From the NCBI GenBank assembly GCA_910578085.1, contig CAJTPM010000028.1, positions 1 through 50,291 on the forward strand: a stretch of 50,291 nt of DNA. The letters are read 5' to 3'. The notes beneath the pieces were generated by a model, which saw only the letters and a program-made list of their open reading frames with translations, was not told the DNA's origin and ran no database searches. Positions 15,716-25,071 of this stretch are shown piece after piece (positions within the stretch are counted from its first letter, which is position 1; every line of letters begins with the position of its first letter). Both the position numbers and the translations under genes were made by a program. Origin of the DNA: an uncultured Lachnospiraceae bacterium. GTDB taxonomy: Bacteria > Bacillota > Clostridia > Lachnospirales > Lachnospiraceae.

Positions 15716-15841
15716 GAACAGGAAAGCAGGATGGGGCGGCGACTTTAGTCGGCCGCCCTGCCTCACTTTTTCGGCATAAGGCCATTCGCAGGGCAGATGG
15801 CTGTCGCTGTGTATATAAAACAAGGAAGCAGAGGTGAAAAC

Positions 15842-16831
15842 ATGGGTAAAAAGAAAAACAGATATGCAAAATACGGATACCTGTTCTGTCTGCCGTTCAC
15901 GATAGCGTTTATACTGTTTATGCTGTATCCGATTCTGTATACCCTGATCATCGGATTTACGGATCTAAAAGGGCTCGGTATGACGAACTTCAAGATACTG
16001 GAGGATCCCTTTGCAAATTTTAAGACGATTTTGACAAATCCGTCGTTTATTAAAGCACTGAAAAATACGGTGGGCATCTGGATCGCGAACTTTATTCCGC
16101 AGATCTGTCTGGCGCTCTTACTGGCAGCATGGTTTACCGATAAGAGGAGCAAGATCAAAGGGCAGGGATTTTTCAAGGTACTGTTCTATATGCCCAATAT
16201 CATTACGGCGGCGACGATCGCTATTTTATTTAAGGCGATGTTTGATTATCCCATGAGTCCCGCCAACGATCTGGTCATGTCGCTTGGGCTGTCGGATACG
16301 CCGATCCAGTTTCTGATAAACAAGACGGTGACCCGGGCCATCGTGGCATTTATCCAGTTCTGGATGTGGTACGGTTATACGATGATCGTGGTGATTTCCG
16401 GTATTCTGGGCATCAGCCCCGAGATCTTCGAGGCGGCGGAGGTGGACGGCGCAAACCGTGTGCAGACCTTCTTTCTCGTGACGATCCCGAATATCAGAAC
16501 GATCCTGCTGTTCACGCTGGTGACCAGTCTGATCGGTGGCCTGAATATGTTTGATATCCCGAAGCTGTTTATGTTGGGCGGGCCGGATAACGCAACCCTG
16601 ACGACCAGCGTGTTTATCTATAATCAGGCCTTCAGCGGAAGCTATATGTATAACAGGGCGGCTGCGGCCAGCATGATCATGTTCACGATCATCTGCATCC
16701 TCTCCGCGATCATGTTCTTCCTGATGCGTGATAAGGATGAGGAGAAACTGCGCAAACAGATCAGAGAACAGGAGAAGGCTTACAGACGGGAACAGAATGC
16801 ATTGAAGAAAGCCGGAAAGGAGGGTGCGTGA
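15842..16831 (+). CDS. Sugar ABC transporter permease (MalF type)
   Basis: The 329-residue integral membrane protein has about six transmembrane helices and the cytoplasmic EAA loop (EIFEAAEVDGANRVQTFFLVTIP) that docks the ATPase. It ends in a long charged cytoplasmic tail. The start at 15842 follows AGAGGTG; an extension to 15797 is unlikely. The stop overlaps the start of the next permease gene. No ATPase gene is in this cluster, as is usual for Firmicute CUT1 systems that share an MsmX-type ATPase. Confidence 0.9.
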   Translation: MGKKKNRYAKYGYLFCLPFTIAFILFMLYPILYTLIIGFTDLKGLGMTNFKILEDPFANFKTILTNPSFIKALKNTVGIWIANFIPQICLALLLAAWFTDKRSKIKGQGFFKVLFYMPNIITAATIAILFKAMFDYPMSPANDLVMSLGLSDTPIQFLINKTVTRAIVAFIQFWMWYGYTMIVVISGILGISPEIFEAAEVDGANRVQTFFLVTIPNIRTILLFTLVTSLIGGLNMFDIPKLFMLGGPDNATLTTSVFIYNQAFSGSYMYNRAAAASMIMFTIICILSAIMFFLMRDKDEEKLRKQIREQEKAYRREQNALKKAGKEGA

Positions 16832-17673
16832 TGTTAAAAAACAGAAGCAATACGATTATTAAAATAGTGATCTATACGGTTTGCATTCTTCTTGCGATCC
16901 TGAGTATAGCGCCCTTTTATATCATGATTGTCAATTCCACCCGCTCCACGGTGGAGATCCAGGCCCATGCGATCTCATTGCTTCCTTCCAGATATGCCTT
17001 GAAAAACCTGGCGATCCTGACGGGAAAGAGCTTTGATCCGATGAAAGGGTTTATGAACTCTCTGTTTATTTCCTGCGGCGCGACGCTGTGCGCAGTGTAT
17101 TTTTCCACGATGACGGCCTACGGCCTGGTGGTGTATGACTGGAAGTTTAGAAAACCTTATTTCAGCTTTATTATGGCGGTGATGATGATACCGGCGCAGG
17201 TCACGATGATTGGTTTCTATCAGATGGTATATAAAATACATATGACAAACAATATGTGGATGCTGATCCTGCCTGCCATCGCATCTCCGTCCATGGTATT
17301 TTTCATGCGGCAGTATATGTATCCCGCGCTTTCCATGGAGATCATACAGTCGGCGCGGATCGACGGCGCAAAAGAATTTGCCATTTTCAATATGATTGCC
17401 CTTCCGATCATGAAGCCGGCTATTGCGACCCAGGCAATCTTCAGTTTTGTGTCAAGCTGGAACAACCTGTTTACACCGCTCATCCTTCTGACCAATCAGG
17501 AGAAGTATACGATGCCCATTATGGTAAGCCTTCTGCGGGGAGATATCTATAAGACCGAGTACGGCTCCGTGTATCTGGGGCTGACGTTGACGGTGCTACC
17601 GCTTATTATTGTGTATCTGGTGCTGTCGAAGTATATTATAGCGGGTGTTGCTCTGGGAAGTGTAAAGGGGTAG
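16831..17673 (+). CDS. Sugar ABC transporter permease (MalG type)
   Basis: The 280-residue permease has about six transmembrane helices and the EAA loop (EIIQSARIDGAKEFAIFNMIALP). The ATG at 16831 overlaps the TGA of the preceding gene (TGATG), indicating translational coupling, with AGGAGG seven bases upstream. It completes the importer with the preceding permease and binding protein. No clear terminator lies between its end and the T-box promoter. Confidence 0.9.
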   Translation: MLKNRSNTIIKIVIYTVCILLAILSIAPFYIMIVNSTRSTVEIQAHAISLLPSRYALKNLAILTGKSFDPMKGFMNSLFISCGATLCAVYFSTMTAYGLVVYDWKFRKPYFSFIMAVMMIPAQVTMIGFYQMVYKIHMTNNMWMLILPAIASPSMVFFMRQYMYPALSMEIIQSARIDGAKEFAIFNMIALPIMKPAIATQAIFSFVSSWNNLFTPLILLTNQEKYTMPIMVSLLRGDIYKTEYGSVYLGLTLTVLPLIIVYLVLSKYIIAGVALGSVKG

Positions 17674-17694
17674 GAAACTTTATAAAATTTTGAC

Positions 17695-17723
17695 TTTACA
17701 GATAAGATTTTTCGGAGTAGAAT
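17695..17723 (+). promoter_or_regulatory. Promoter of the T-box/thrS unit
   Basis: TTTACA (17695-17700) and TAGAAT (17718-17723) are separated by 17 bases, immediately before the T-box leader. Confidence 0.6.
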
Positions 17724-17729
17724 AGGGAA

Positions 17730-18057
17730 GAACAGAAAATTTCAGATAAAACGTTGATGAGACGAGTACCTGTGCAGAACGCAGCAGAGAGAGGAACCGG
17801 GAATGAAAAATTTCCGTGCTGAAAGTTCCTTTGTGGGAGCATCGGGGAAGACCAGCTCGGAGTGGCTTTAATACGGCCCGCAGGCCTGCGTTATGGGCGA
17901 ATGAGTGGCTTTGGCGGTGTGAAAGTCCGAATGGATGCACAGGCATTTGGGAAAATGAGTATGCAGACAGATCGACTGACAACAGCGAAAGCAAGCAGGG
18001 TGGAACCGCGTAATTTACGTCCCATGCATTACATAGTGTAGTGCGTGGGATTTTTTT
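17730..18057 (+). promoter_or_regulatory. T-box riboswitch (threonine)
   Basis: The conserved T-box AGGGTGGAACCGCG lies at 17997-18010. The competing terminator is at 18021-18057 (CCCATGCATTACA pairing with TGTAGTGCGTGGG, then seven T). Stem I features include GACGAGTACC and AGAGAGGAACC upstream. The likely specifier is ACC at 17851-17853, before AGCTCG, which reads threonine and agrees with thrS downstream. Uncharged tRNA-Thr would stabilise the antiterminator and turn on the downstream genes. Confidence 0.9.
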
Positions 18058-18065
18058 ATGCACAG

Positions 18066-18140
18066 GGGCACGTAAGGAAATTAGCAGTGTTGCTGTACGT
18101 GCCCGCGCGCGAGCAGGGGAAGATAAATCATCTCTGCTCG
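18066..18140 (+). other. Two stem-loops between T-box and first gene
   Basis: GGGCACGTA (18066-18074) pairs with TACGTGCCC (18096-18104), and CGAGCAG (18110-18116) pairs with CTGCTCG (18134-18140). Neither is followed by a T run. They lie after the T-box terminator, so they would be in the induced mRNA only and may affect stability or translation of the first ORF. Confidence 0.5.
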
Positions 18141-18193
18141 ATTGCAGATGGCACTCGTGGGAAATATGTCAGCAGAGGCAGGCGGGAGGAAAG

Positions 18194-18478
18194 ATGAACG
18201 ATAAGAAAGAAAACAAAAAGAGAGAACGGGGACTGCCGACACAGATGAATCTGGTGATCCGCATTGTGGCGGGAGTATATCTGGTGTATCTGGCCTGCAA
18301 TATTTACAGCAGCCTGCAGGAGATACAGGGGATGGAAAAATTTATTTTCCTGACGGCCATTGTTCTGTTCGGAGCGATCGGGGCGGCAGTCGTATTCTTT
18401 TCCCTGCGGTCGATGACTAAGGGGGAGTATGCAGGCGGGGCCGCCGATACCGGGGAAGGAGAAGAGGAAAGTGCCTGA
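18194..18478 (+). CDS. Small two-helix membrane protein upstream of thrS
   Basis: This 94-residue protein has a basic N-terminus (MNDKKENKKRERG), two hydrophobic helices (about 19-39 and 48-69) and a short acidic C-terminal tail. I do not recognise a family. The start at 18194 is supported by GGGAGGAAAG; a longer frame from 18041 would run through the stem-loops and lacks a ribosome site. The gene lies between the Thr T-box and thrS, so its transcription should respond to threonine starvation. Whether it has any role in threonine metabolism is unknown. Confidence 0.65.
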   Translation: MNDKKENKKRERGLPTQMNLVIRIVAGVYLVYLACNIYSSLQEIQGMEKFIFLTAIVLFGAIGAAVVFFSLRSMTKGEYAGGAADTGEGEEESA

Positions 18479-18547
18479 CGGCAGGTTAAATCAGCAAAGA
18501 TAAAAGCATATTTTAGAAAAAAGAAATAAGAGAGGAAGGAGAATGAC

Positions 18548-20503
18548 ATGAAGATCACATTAAAAGACGGCAGCGTCAAGGAGTATGAATCTGGTATCAG
18601 CGTGATAGACATTGCGAAAGATATCAGCGAGGGCCTGGCCAGGGCGGCCTGCGCCGGAGAGATAAACGGGCAGGTGGTGGATCTGCGCACGCCTGTGGAG
18701 GAGGACTGTGAGCTGAATATTCTGACAGCAAACGATAAGGAAGGGCTTCGGGTGGTGCGCCACACGGCTTCCCATGTGATGGCGGAGGCGGTAAAGAGGG
18801 TGTTCCCGGAGGCGAAACTGGCCATCGGCCCCAGCATCGATACCGGATATTACTATGATTTTGAGTATGCGCCTTTTACCAGGGAGGATCTGGATCAGAT
18901 CGAGGCGGAGATGAAAAAAATCATCAAGGAAGGGCATGAATTAAAGCGCTTTACGCTGCCCCGGGCGGAGGCCATAAAATTCATGGAAGAAAAAGGTGAA
19001 CCCTACAAGGTGGAACTGATCGAGGATCTGCCGGAGGATGCGGAGATCTCTTTCTATGACCAGGGCGGATTCGTGGATCTGTGCGCGGGACCGCATCTGA
19101 TGAGCACCAAAGGCATTAAGGCGTTCAAACTGATCTCTTCTTCCATGGCTTACTGGCGCGGAGACTCAAATAAGGCGCAGCTGCAGAGAATTTACGGCAC
19201 TGCCTTTCAAAAGAAAGAAGAGCTTGCGGAGTATCTGGAATATCTGGAAAATATCAAACGCCGGGACCACAATAAACTGGGACGGGAGATGGAACTGTTT
19301 ACGACAGTGGATGTGATCGGACAGGGGCTGCCGCTTTTGATGCCAAAGGGGGCGAAGATGGTTCAGACCATGCAGCGCTGGATCGAGGATCTGGAGGATA
19401 ACGAGTGGGGTTATATCAGGACGAAAACGCCGCTTATGGCAAAGAGCGACCTGTATAGGCTCTCAGGCCACTGGGACCACTATAAAGAGGGGATGTTTGT
19501 GCTGGGGGATGAGGAGAAAGATAAGGAAGTGTTCGCTCTGCGTCCGATGACCTGTCCGTTCCAGTATTTTGTCTACAAGGCATCACAGCATTCCTACAGG
19601 GATCTGCCTCTGCGCTACGGCGAGACTTCCACACTTTTCCGGAACGAGGATTCCGGCGAGATGCATGGCCTGACCAGAGTGCGTCAGTTTACGATCTCCG
19701 AGGGACATCTGATCGTGAGACCGGATCAGATGGTGGAGGAATTTAAAAAATGTATCGCTCTTGCCCAGTACTGCCTGAAGACATTGGGTGTGGAGGAGGA
19801 TGTGACCTATCATCTCTCCAAATGGGATCCCGATAACAGGGAGAAATATATCGGCGAACCGGAAGTTTGGGAAGAGACCGAGGGCCATATCCGGAGTATT
19901 ATGGAAGAATTGCAGATTCCCTTTGTGGAGGATGTGGGAGAGGCGGCTTTCTACGGTCCGAAAGTCGATATCAATACAAAGAACGTGTACGGCAAGGAAG
20001 ACACGATGATCACGATCCAGTGGGATGCGCTGTTAGCGGCACAGTTTGATATGTATTATATCGACCAGAACGGCGATAAGGTACGGCCCTATATCATTCA
20101 CAGAACTTCCATGGGCTGCTATGAGAGAACCCTTGCGTGGCTGATCGAGAAATATGAGGGCAAATTCCCCACATGGCTGTGTCCGGTGCAGGTGAGAGTT
20201 CTGCCGATCTCCGATAAGTACGAGGATTATGCGCAGAAGGTATGTAAAGAGCTGAAGGCAAACGGTATACTGGCGGAGGTTGACAGCCGTTCGGAGAAGA
20301 TCGGCTTTAAGATCAGAGAAGCAAGGCTTGCAAAGCTGCCTTATATGCTGGTGGTTGGCGGACAGGAGGAGACGGACGGCACTGTGTCCGTGAGAAGCCG
20401 CTTTGCCGGGGATGAGGGCGTGAAGGCACTGGCTGAGTTTATCAACCAGATCTGTAAGGAGATCCGGACGAAGGAGATCCGGGAGGAAGTAAAGGAAAAA
20501 TAG
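18548..20503 (+). CDS. thrS: Threonyl-tRNA synthetase
   Basis: The 651-residue class II synthetase charges tRNA-Thr. It shows the N-terminal TGS domain (1-60) and an editing domain with HVMAEAVKRVFP and CAGPH. The catalytic core has motif 2-type MTCPFQYFVYK and FRNEDSGEMHGLTRVRQFT. A C-terminal anticodon-binding domain (PVQVRVLPISDKY) follows. In the editing motif HxxxH the second His is Glu (HVMAE), a position also changed in other Firmicutes. GGAAGGAGA precedes the ATG. Control is by the T-box upstream, with a small membrane-protein gene in between. Confidence 0.97.
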   Translation: MKITLKDGSVKEYESGISVIDIAKDISEGLARAACAGEINGQVVDLRTPVEEDCELNILTANDKEGLRVVRHTASHVMAEAVKRVFPEAKLAIGPSIDTGYYYDFEYAPFTREDLDQIEAEMKKIIKEGHELKRFTLPRAEAIKFMEEKGEPYKVELIEDLPEDAEISFYDQGGFVDLCAGPHLMSTKGIKAFKLISSSMAYWRGDSNKAQLQRIYGTAFQKKEELAEYLEYLENIKRRDHNKLGREMELFTTVDVIGQGLPLLMPKGAKMVQTMQRWIEDLEDNEWGYIRTKTPLMAKSDLYRLSGHWDHYKEGMFVLGDEEKDKEVFALRPMTCPFQYFVYKASQHSYRDLPLRYGETSTLFRNEDSGEMHGLTRVRQFTISEGHLIVRPDQMVEEFKKCIALAQYCLKTLGVEEDVTYHLSKWDPDNREKYIGEPEVWEETEGHIRSIMEELQIPFVEDVGEAAFYGPKVDINTKNVYGKEDTMITIQWDALLAAQFDMYYIDQNGDKVRPYIIHRTSMGCYERTLAWLIEKYEGKFPTWLCPVQVRVLPISDKYEDYAQKVCKELKANGILAEVDSRSEKIGFKIREARLAKLPYMLVVGGQEETDGTVSVRSRFAGDEGVKALAEFINQICKEIRTKEIREEVKEK

Positions 20504-20525
20504 AAAAAGTCAGAACTGATAAAAG

Positions 20526-20578
20526 AGTTCAGGCAGAAAATGTGACACATGCGTCATATTTTCTGCCTGAACTTTTTA
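20526..20578. terminator. Bidirectional terminator between thrS and the SGNH gene
   Basis: A 21-base stem (20526-20546 and 20553-20573, one wobble) is built on AGTTCAGGCAGAAAAT and its complement, with T runs on both strands. It serves two convergent genes. Confidence 0.9.
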
Positions 20579-21631
20579 AGGATAATACTCATAAATTCTA
20601 TCGGTGATAATAGTATCTGCGAGAGATTTCATTTCATCGATTTTTTCCTGACAGTTTTCGGGGGTGACAAGACCGGCGCCTCCGCCCAGCTGCTCAAGCA
20701 TATACTGGTTGACGTCCGGGGAATAATGTATCATGTCCATATAATAGTCCAGATCGCAGACGATATCCTCCACGGACTGGAAATAATAAACTTCCACATT
20801 GTCAAAAGAGACCAGTACGGGGAGAGTCTGTTCCAGAAGATAAAAGTTTTTGTCCAGTTCACCGTTTACATAGGCACAGTCCCACCACAAAAGAGAGTAG
20901 GGAGGGATCAGAAAATAGTAGTCCGTTTCCGGATGGGAGGAAATTTCCCGGGACAGAAGGGCGAGATTATCTGCAAGATCATCTTTGCTGTTCGTGAAGT
21001 CTATGGGCTCCAGAACCTGTTCGGGTTTTTCATACGCCTGCATCGCTTTGGAAGCACTGAATTCTTTTCCCTCTGACCAGTTGTAGGCATTTCCGCCGGT
21101 ATTTTTGTCCAGATGAGCGAAGGCCAGCATCATCGGAATTTTCTCAAAGATGATTTCCTTATTATAGATGTAGGGAATATCATCGAGGATAGTCTCTGTG
21201 CGCAGATATCCGGGCGGGCTTGTACCGTCGGGAATGGTGGGGATGGGCGAGGAATCCAGTGCAAACAGATCCAGACACCAGAATACGTTTACGAGTTCCT
21301 GTTTCTCCCGGGCCATATCCAGATAACAGGACAGGTCTGCCACAGATCCGGAGGCTTTAATGATTTTAATGGAATGACAGTCGTATTTACTGTCCAGGTA
21401 ATCGGTGTCAAAATTTTCGGCCACAGAGGAGCCTAAAAGTACGCTGTCATAGGTAAAGTTCCGTATGGTTCCCACCACCTGGTTGTCCCTGTCGTAGAGA
21501 ACCGCTCTGCCGTTTCCAGCAGGAGCATGATACTGGTAGAAGGGATCGAATATCCATACGATCCCGAATACAAGGAGCAGTTCCAGAGCCGTAAAAAGAA
21601 TGAGTTTTCTGAGAGGATGTTTCTGTTTCAA
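20576..21631 (-). CDS. Membrane-anchored SGNH-like acyltransferase partner of MBOAT
   Basis: The 351-residue protein has an N-terminal membrane helix (about 9-27) and an extracytoplasmic domain with VLLGSSVAENF (GxS block), consistent with SGNH/DltD/AlgX-type proteins that transfer or remove acyl groups on cell-surface polymers. A DYYFLIPPYSLLWWD segment and a C-terminal DMIHYSPDVN resemble the family's catalytic Asp/His region. The start codon is TTG at 21631, supported by GGAGG seven bases upstream. The MBOAT gene lies 49 bases upstream on the same strand, so the pair probably O-acetylates an exported polysaccharide or wall polymer. The substrate is unknown. Confidence 0.72.
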   Translation of the reverse strand: MKQKHPLRKLILFTALELLLVFGIVWIFDPFYQYHAPAGNGRAVLYDRDNQVVGTIRNFTYDSVLLGSSVAENFDTDYLDSKYDCHSIKIIKASGSVADLSCYLDMAREKQELVNVFWCLDLFALDSSPIPTIPDGTSPPGYLRTETILDDIPYIYNKEIIFEKIPMMLAFAHLDKNTGGNAYNWSEGKEFSASKAMQAYEKPEQVLEPIDFTNSKDDLADNLALLSREISSHPETDYYFLIPPYSLLWWDCAYVNGELDKNFYLLEQTLPVLVSFDNVEVYYFQSVEDIVCDLDYYMDMIHYSPDVNQYMLEQLGGGAGLVTPENCQEKIDEMKSLADTIITDRIYEYYP

Positions 21632-21680
21632 GGTGTTTCCTCCGATCTGTTACAAAATATTTTTGATTGATTCCTCCGCG

Positions 21681-23186
21681 TTAAAAATTAAAATAGAGGA
21701 ATACGCTGACCTGGGACAGAGAGATAAAGGACCAGGTAAATAAAGTTGCAAGACAAAAGGCGCCCAGTGTGGTTTTGCCTCTTTTTTCGATCCACTGTTC
21801 TGCATCCATGCCACGGATGAAAAAGATGCCGCAGGCTAAGAGAAGCAGCAGATAAAAGAGGAACAGGGTATTGCTGTACTGTGGGAAATACATGCTGACC
21901 ATCTTGTTCAGAGCATAATTTTCGGGAAAACAGAGGGTATTGCTGATACCAAAAATCATGCCGTTATACCCTCCCGCAAACAGTTTTTTCCATAAGAGAG
22001 CGGCGTCTGTCAGAGAATCGCTGCGAAAAATGGAGAAGGAGAGAGTTACGAAAATGCCGGTGAGCAGGCGGCTTAATTTTTCAAAAGGAAAGCGGAATCT
22101 CTTTTTCCGAATGCCGACCCCGGCCAGGATGGGAGGGATAGAGGAAAAAAGCGTCTCAGCTATCATGGCGGTTCCGTGGAGCAGTCCCCAGATAACAAAG
22201 GTCCAGTTTGCACCGTGCCAGAAACCGCTGGCCAGAAAGACGATGAAAATGTTAAAGCACTGTCTGCGGATCCCCCTGCGGTTTCCACCCAGAGGAATAT
22301 AAATGTACTGAGTAAGAAAGCGGGACAGCGTGATGTGCCATCTTCTCCAGAAATCTCTGACGGAGACGGCCATCAGAGGGGAGCGGAAGTTCACGGGAAG
22401 GTTAAATCCCATCATTTTTCCGATTCCCCGGGCCATATCGCAGTAACCGCTGAAATCAAAGTAAAGTTCCATCATATAGAAAATGATCGTGACCCATGCG
22501 GAGGGTGCATCCAGATAAGGGATGTTGTCAAATTCCAGATTGACAGGAACGGCGAGAGAGTCTGCCAGAAGCACCTTTTTTGCAAGACCCAGAATAAAAA
22601 GCGCCGCGCCGTGATAAAAATCATCCGCTGTTTTCGGGCGTCTCCTCCAGTTGTGAAGCTGGGGGATCCATTCATTATGCATGACAATGGGACCGGCGAT
22701 CAGTTGTGGGAAAAATGTGATAAAGCAGCCATAGTCCAGAAAAGAATGGCAGTCGGCGTTTCTGCGGAAACGCTCAATAATGTAGGAGATCTGCTGGAAA
22801 GTAAAAAAGCTGATTCCCAGAGGCAGAGCAATCTTCTCAATACTGATATGTGTATGGAGAAAAAAATTGCAGTTATCAATAAAGAAATTAAAGTATTTAA
22901 AATAAAACAGGATTCCGAGATTCCCCAGAATACCGGCTGTAAGAATAAATCTGCGAATTTTATCGGAGCAGGCTTTTCTGAGCAGGATACTGCAGCCGTA
23001 GTTTAAGAGGAGGCTTGCAATCAGGATACCCACATAATAAAAGTTGTAATAACCGTAAAATAAGAGAGACATGCCAAAGAGAAATATTTTACTCCATACA
23101 GGATTTTTAAGTCTCTGCAGCAGATACCAGCCGCCGATGACAACGGGCTGAAATATTGTGATATAAACAACGGAGTTAAACAGCAT
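21681..23186 (-). CDS. MBOAT family membrane O-acyltransferase (AlgI/DltB type)
   Basis: The 501-residue polytopic membrane protein is similar to AlgI. It begins MLFNSVVYITIFQPVV, contains FRSPLMAVSVRDFWRRWHITLSRFL in pieces typical of the family, and has the catalytic His region FWHGANWTFVIWGLLHG. It should move an acyl group across the membrane to its SGNH partner encoded downstream. The ATG at 23186 was chosen because it matches the family start and AGAGGGG lies upstream; an in-frame extension to 23351 is unlikely. There are no glycosyltransferases nearby to identify the polymer. Confidence 0.9.
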   Translation of the reverse strand: MLFNSVVYITIFQPVVIGGWYLLQRLKNPVWSKIFLFGMSLLFYGYYNFYYVGILIASLLLNYGCSILLRKACSDKIRRFILTAGILGNLGILFYFKYFNFFIDNCNFFLHTHISIEKIALPLGISFFTFQQISYIIERFRRNADCHSFLDYGCFITFFPQLIAGPIVMHNEWIPQLHNWRRRPKTADDFYHGAALFILGLAKKVLLADSLAVPVNLEFDNIPYLDAPSAWVTIIFYMMELYFDFSGYCDMARGIGKMMGFNLPVNFRSPLMAVSVRDFWRRWHITLSRFLTQYIYIPLGGNRRGIRRQCFNIFIVFLASGFWHGANWTFVIWGLLHGTAMIAETLFSSIPPILAGVGIRKKRFRFPFEKLSRLLTGIFVTLSFSIFRSDSLTDAALLWKKLFAGGYNGMIFGISNTLCFPENYALNKMVSMYFPQYSNTLFLFYLLLLLACGIFFIRGMDAEQWIEKRGKTTLGAFCLATLFTWSFISLSQVSVFLYFNF

Positions 23187-23463
23187 GGAAGGAAATCCCC
23201 TCTTTATTTTTATCAGAAAAGACAGATACAGGGCATCCTGCATGGAGGTCGTGAGGAAAATCCGGATCCGCCTTTTGGCTATGGACAGTGCCAGCGTATT
23301 TATCATTATAACACAGAAATAAAAAATAGAAAAGCGGGCTGTTTCCAGCATAAATAACCGGAAATCTGCTCATACTGAATTTGTAGAAAATGCAAAGTTG
23401 CGGACGGCCATCTGCAGATTTGAACAGGTGATCGTCCGCCACAGGATCAGGAGGTAGAGAAAG

Positions 23464-23781
23464 ATGGCTGAATTACGTTGTTCCGTGGAAAATTGTACCT
23501 ACAACAATGACAGGTGCTGCTGCAAGGGGGATATCATGGTGGCCGGCAGACATGCCTGCCGCAAGGATGACACCTGTTGTGAGAGCTTCAAAGACAGAAG
23601 CGATATGGGGGCGTTTACAAGCGCTATATCCCATCCCAGCAGGACGATCAGCATTGACTGTGAGGCGGATAAGTGTATTTATAATACGAATTATAAATGC
23701 TACGCAGATCATGTGGACATCAAAGGCTGCGGTGCTGACAACTGTAAAGAAACAACATGTGCTACTTTTAAAGAAAAATAA
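23464..23781 (+). CDS. Cys-rich protein with two DUF1540 domains
   Basis: The 105-residue protein is built of two similar Cys-rich halves (about 4-43 and 60-103), each with C-x4-5-C, C and CxxF spacings (CSVENCTYN...CCESF; CEADKCIYN...CATF). This is the DUF1540 pattern, presumed to bind a metal. The function is unknown; such proteins are common in spore-forming Clostridia. GGAGG lies about eight bases before the ATG. The gene is followed by a terminator at 23893-23926 and appears to be monocistronic. Confidence 0.85.
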   Translation: MAELRCSVENCTYNNDRCCCKGDIMVAGRHACRKDDTCCESFKDRSDMGAFTSAISHPSRTISIDCEADKCIYNTNYKCYADHVDIKGCGADNCKETTCATFKEK

Positions 23782-23892
23782 ATCAATATTTTGTGGTTTT
23801 TCCAAAATTAGTAGCACTTCGGTAGCGCTTCGCATAGTAAGATGGTTTTTGTAAAAGGGGAAGTGCTTACGGGAGAGTGACCTGTGAGCCAG

Positions 23893-23926
23893 AGCAGACC
23901 GGGAAGAAATTTCCGGTCTGCTTTTA
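23893..23926 (+). terminator. Terminator after the DUF1540 gene
   Basis: AGCAGACCGG (23893-23902) pairs with CCGGTCTGCT (23913-23922), followed by TTTTA. Confidence 0.85.
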
Positions 23927-23952
23927 TGTGTGTGGTCTTTTTGGAAGAAAGC

Positions 23953-23981
23953 TTGCAATATGTTGCGCAATTTATTATAAT
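23953..23981 (+). promoter_or_regulatory. Promoter of the LacI-family gene
   Basis: TTGCAA (23953-23958) and TATAAT (23976-23981) are separated by 17 bases, about 48 bases before the start codon. Confidence 0.7.
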
Positions 23982-24028
23982 AATATCATAATTTTAGCAT
24001 AACATTCAGAGGCGGGGGATGGATAAAA

Positions 24029-25018
24029 ATGGGACGTATTACATTGGACCGCATTGCGGAGGAGACCGGGCTGTCAAAGTATTCTGTTTCACGGGCGATC
24101 TCCGGAAAAAGCGGAGTCAGCGATGAGACGAGAGAAAAGGTGCTGGCGGTTTGCGAGAAGCTGGGCTATAAGAAGAAAAAGCCGGAACATGGGAAGAAAA
24201 AGGTGGTGTTGTTTATTCTGCCGCAGTGTGATATCCGGGATACGGGATTCTGGATGAAGGTCATAATGGGGGCGGAGGAGAGGTTGGCCAGGGAAGGTTT
24301 CGCGCTGCATATCAAAGTGATTTCCGAATCCGAAGACAATCTCCGGGAGAGTGAGATCAAGGAAGCGGCGGGCATTATTTTCGGCGGGTATATGAGCCTT
24401 GCCTGCCTGAATAAGGTGGAGCCCTGTGAGAGTCCTCTGTTAGTGCTTACCTATCCGCCCTATGATATGTTCCCCTATGATACGATGCATGTTGCGGACA
24501 GGGAGGGAGCCTTTTATCTGACAGAACAGCTGATTCAGATGGGGCACGGAAAGATTGGCTATTACGGATCTTTGGAGCGGCTGTCCATGCAGAAAAGGTT
24601 TGAGGGAGTAAAAAAGGCGGCGGATGAACTGGGCGCGGAAATAGCCTACATCTGGAATGACGAAAAGTTTCTGGACGGCAGTGAACTGTTTGAGGAGGAG
24701 CTTTTAAAACTCAAAGATAAGAAGGAGCTCCCTACGCTGATTATCTGCAGTACGGATGTGTATGCGGAGCGGCTGATCTTTCATCTGAGCAGGCTGGGGA
24801 TCGATGTGCCGGAGGACATCTCGGTGACCGGCTTTAACAGCGATCTGGCGGATCTGTGGAAAATTCCCCTGACAAGCGTGGGAATCGATAAGAAGGAGTA
24901 TGGCAGTATTGCAGTGAATTACCTGCTCGACAGAATAGAAAATCCGATGCAGTCGGTGAGAAGATTCTCCATTGTGCCCAGCTTTGTCAAAGGGGAAACG
25001 GCGAGAAAGGTAAACTGA
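24029..25018 (+). CDS. LacI-family transcriptional regulator
   Basis: The 329-residue protein has an N-terminal LacI helix-turn-helix (LDRIAEETGLSKYSVSRAISGKSGVS, shown here as one motif region, residues 5-30) and hinge. A periplasmic-binding-protein-like sensor domain follows, with LPTLIICSTDVYAERL and DISVTGFNSD. It is followed by a terminator and then by the CUT2 importer operon, whose promoter region contains repeated CCTAAT half-sites that are candidate operators. The effector is unknown; a sugar or sugar acid is likely from the neighbouring genes. Confidence 0.9.
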   Translation: MGRITLDRIAEETGLSKYSVSRAISGKSGVSDETREKVLAVCEKLGYKKKKPEHGKKKVVLFILPQCDIRDTGFWMKVIMGAEERLAREGFALHIKVISESEDNLRESEIKEAAGIIFGGYMSLACLNKVEPCESPLLVLTYPPYDMFPYDTMHVADREGAFYLTEQLIQMGHGKIGYYGSLERLSMQKRFEGVKKAADELGAEIAYIWNDEKFLDGSELFEEELLKLKDKKELPTLIICSTDVYAERLIFHLSRLGIDVPEDISVTGFNSDLADLWKIPLTSVGIDKKEYGSIAVNYLLDRIENPMQSVRRFSIVPSFVKGETARKVN

Positions 25019-25071
25019 TGTATTTCAGCCGATAGTGCGAAGGTTTGATAAAACAGATATATGAACAGGCA

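Noticed and set aside
18041..18193. N-terminal extension of the small membrane protein
   Set aside because: It begins in the T-box terminator and runs through hairpins; the ATG at 18194 has a strong ribosome site.
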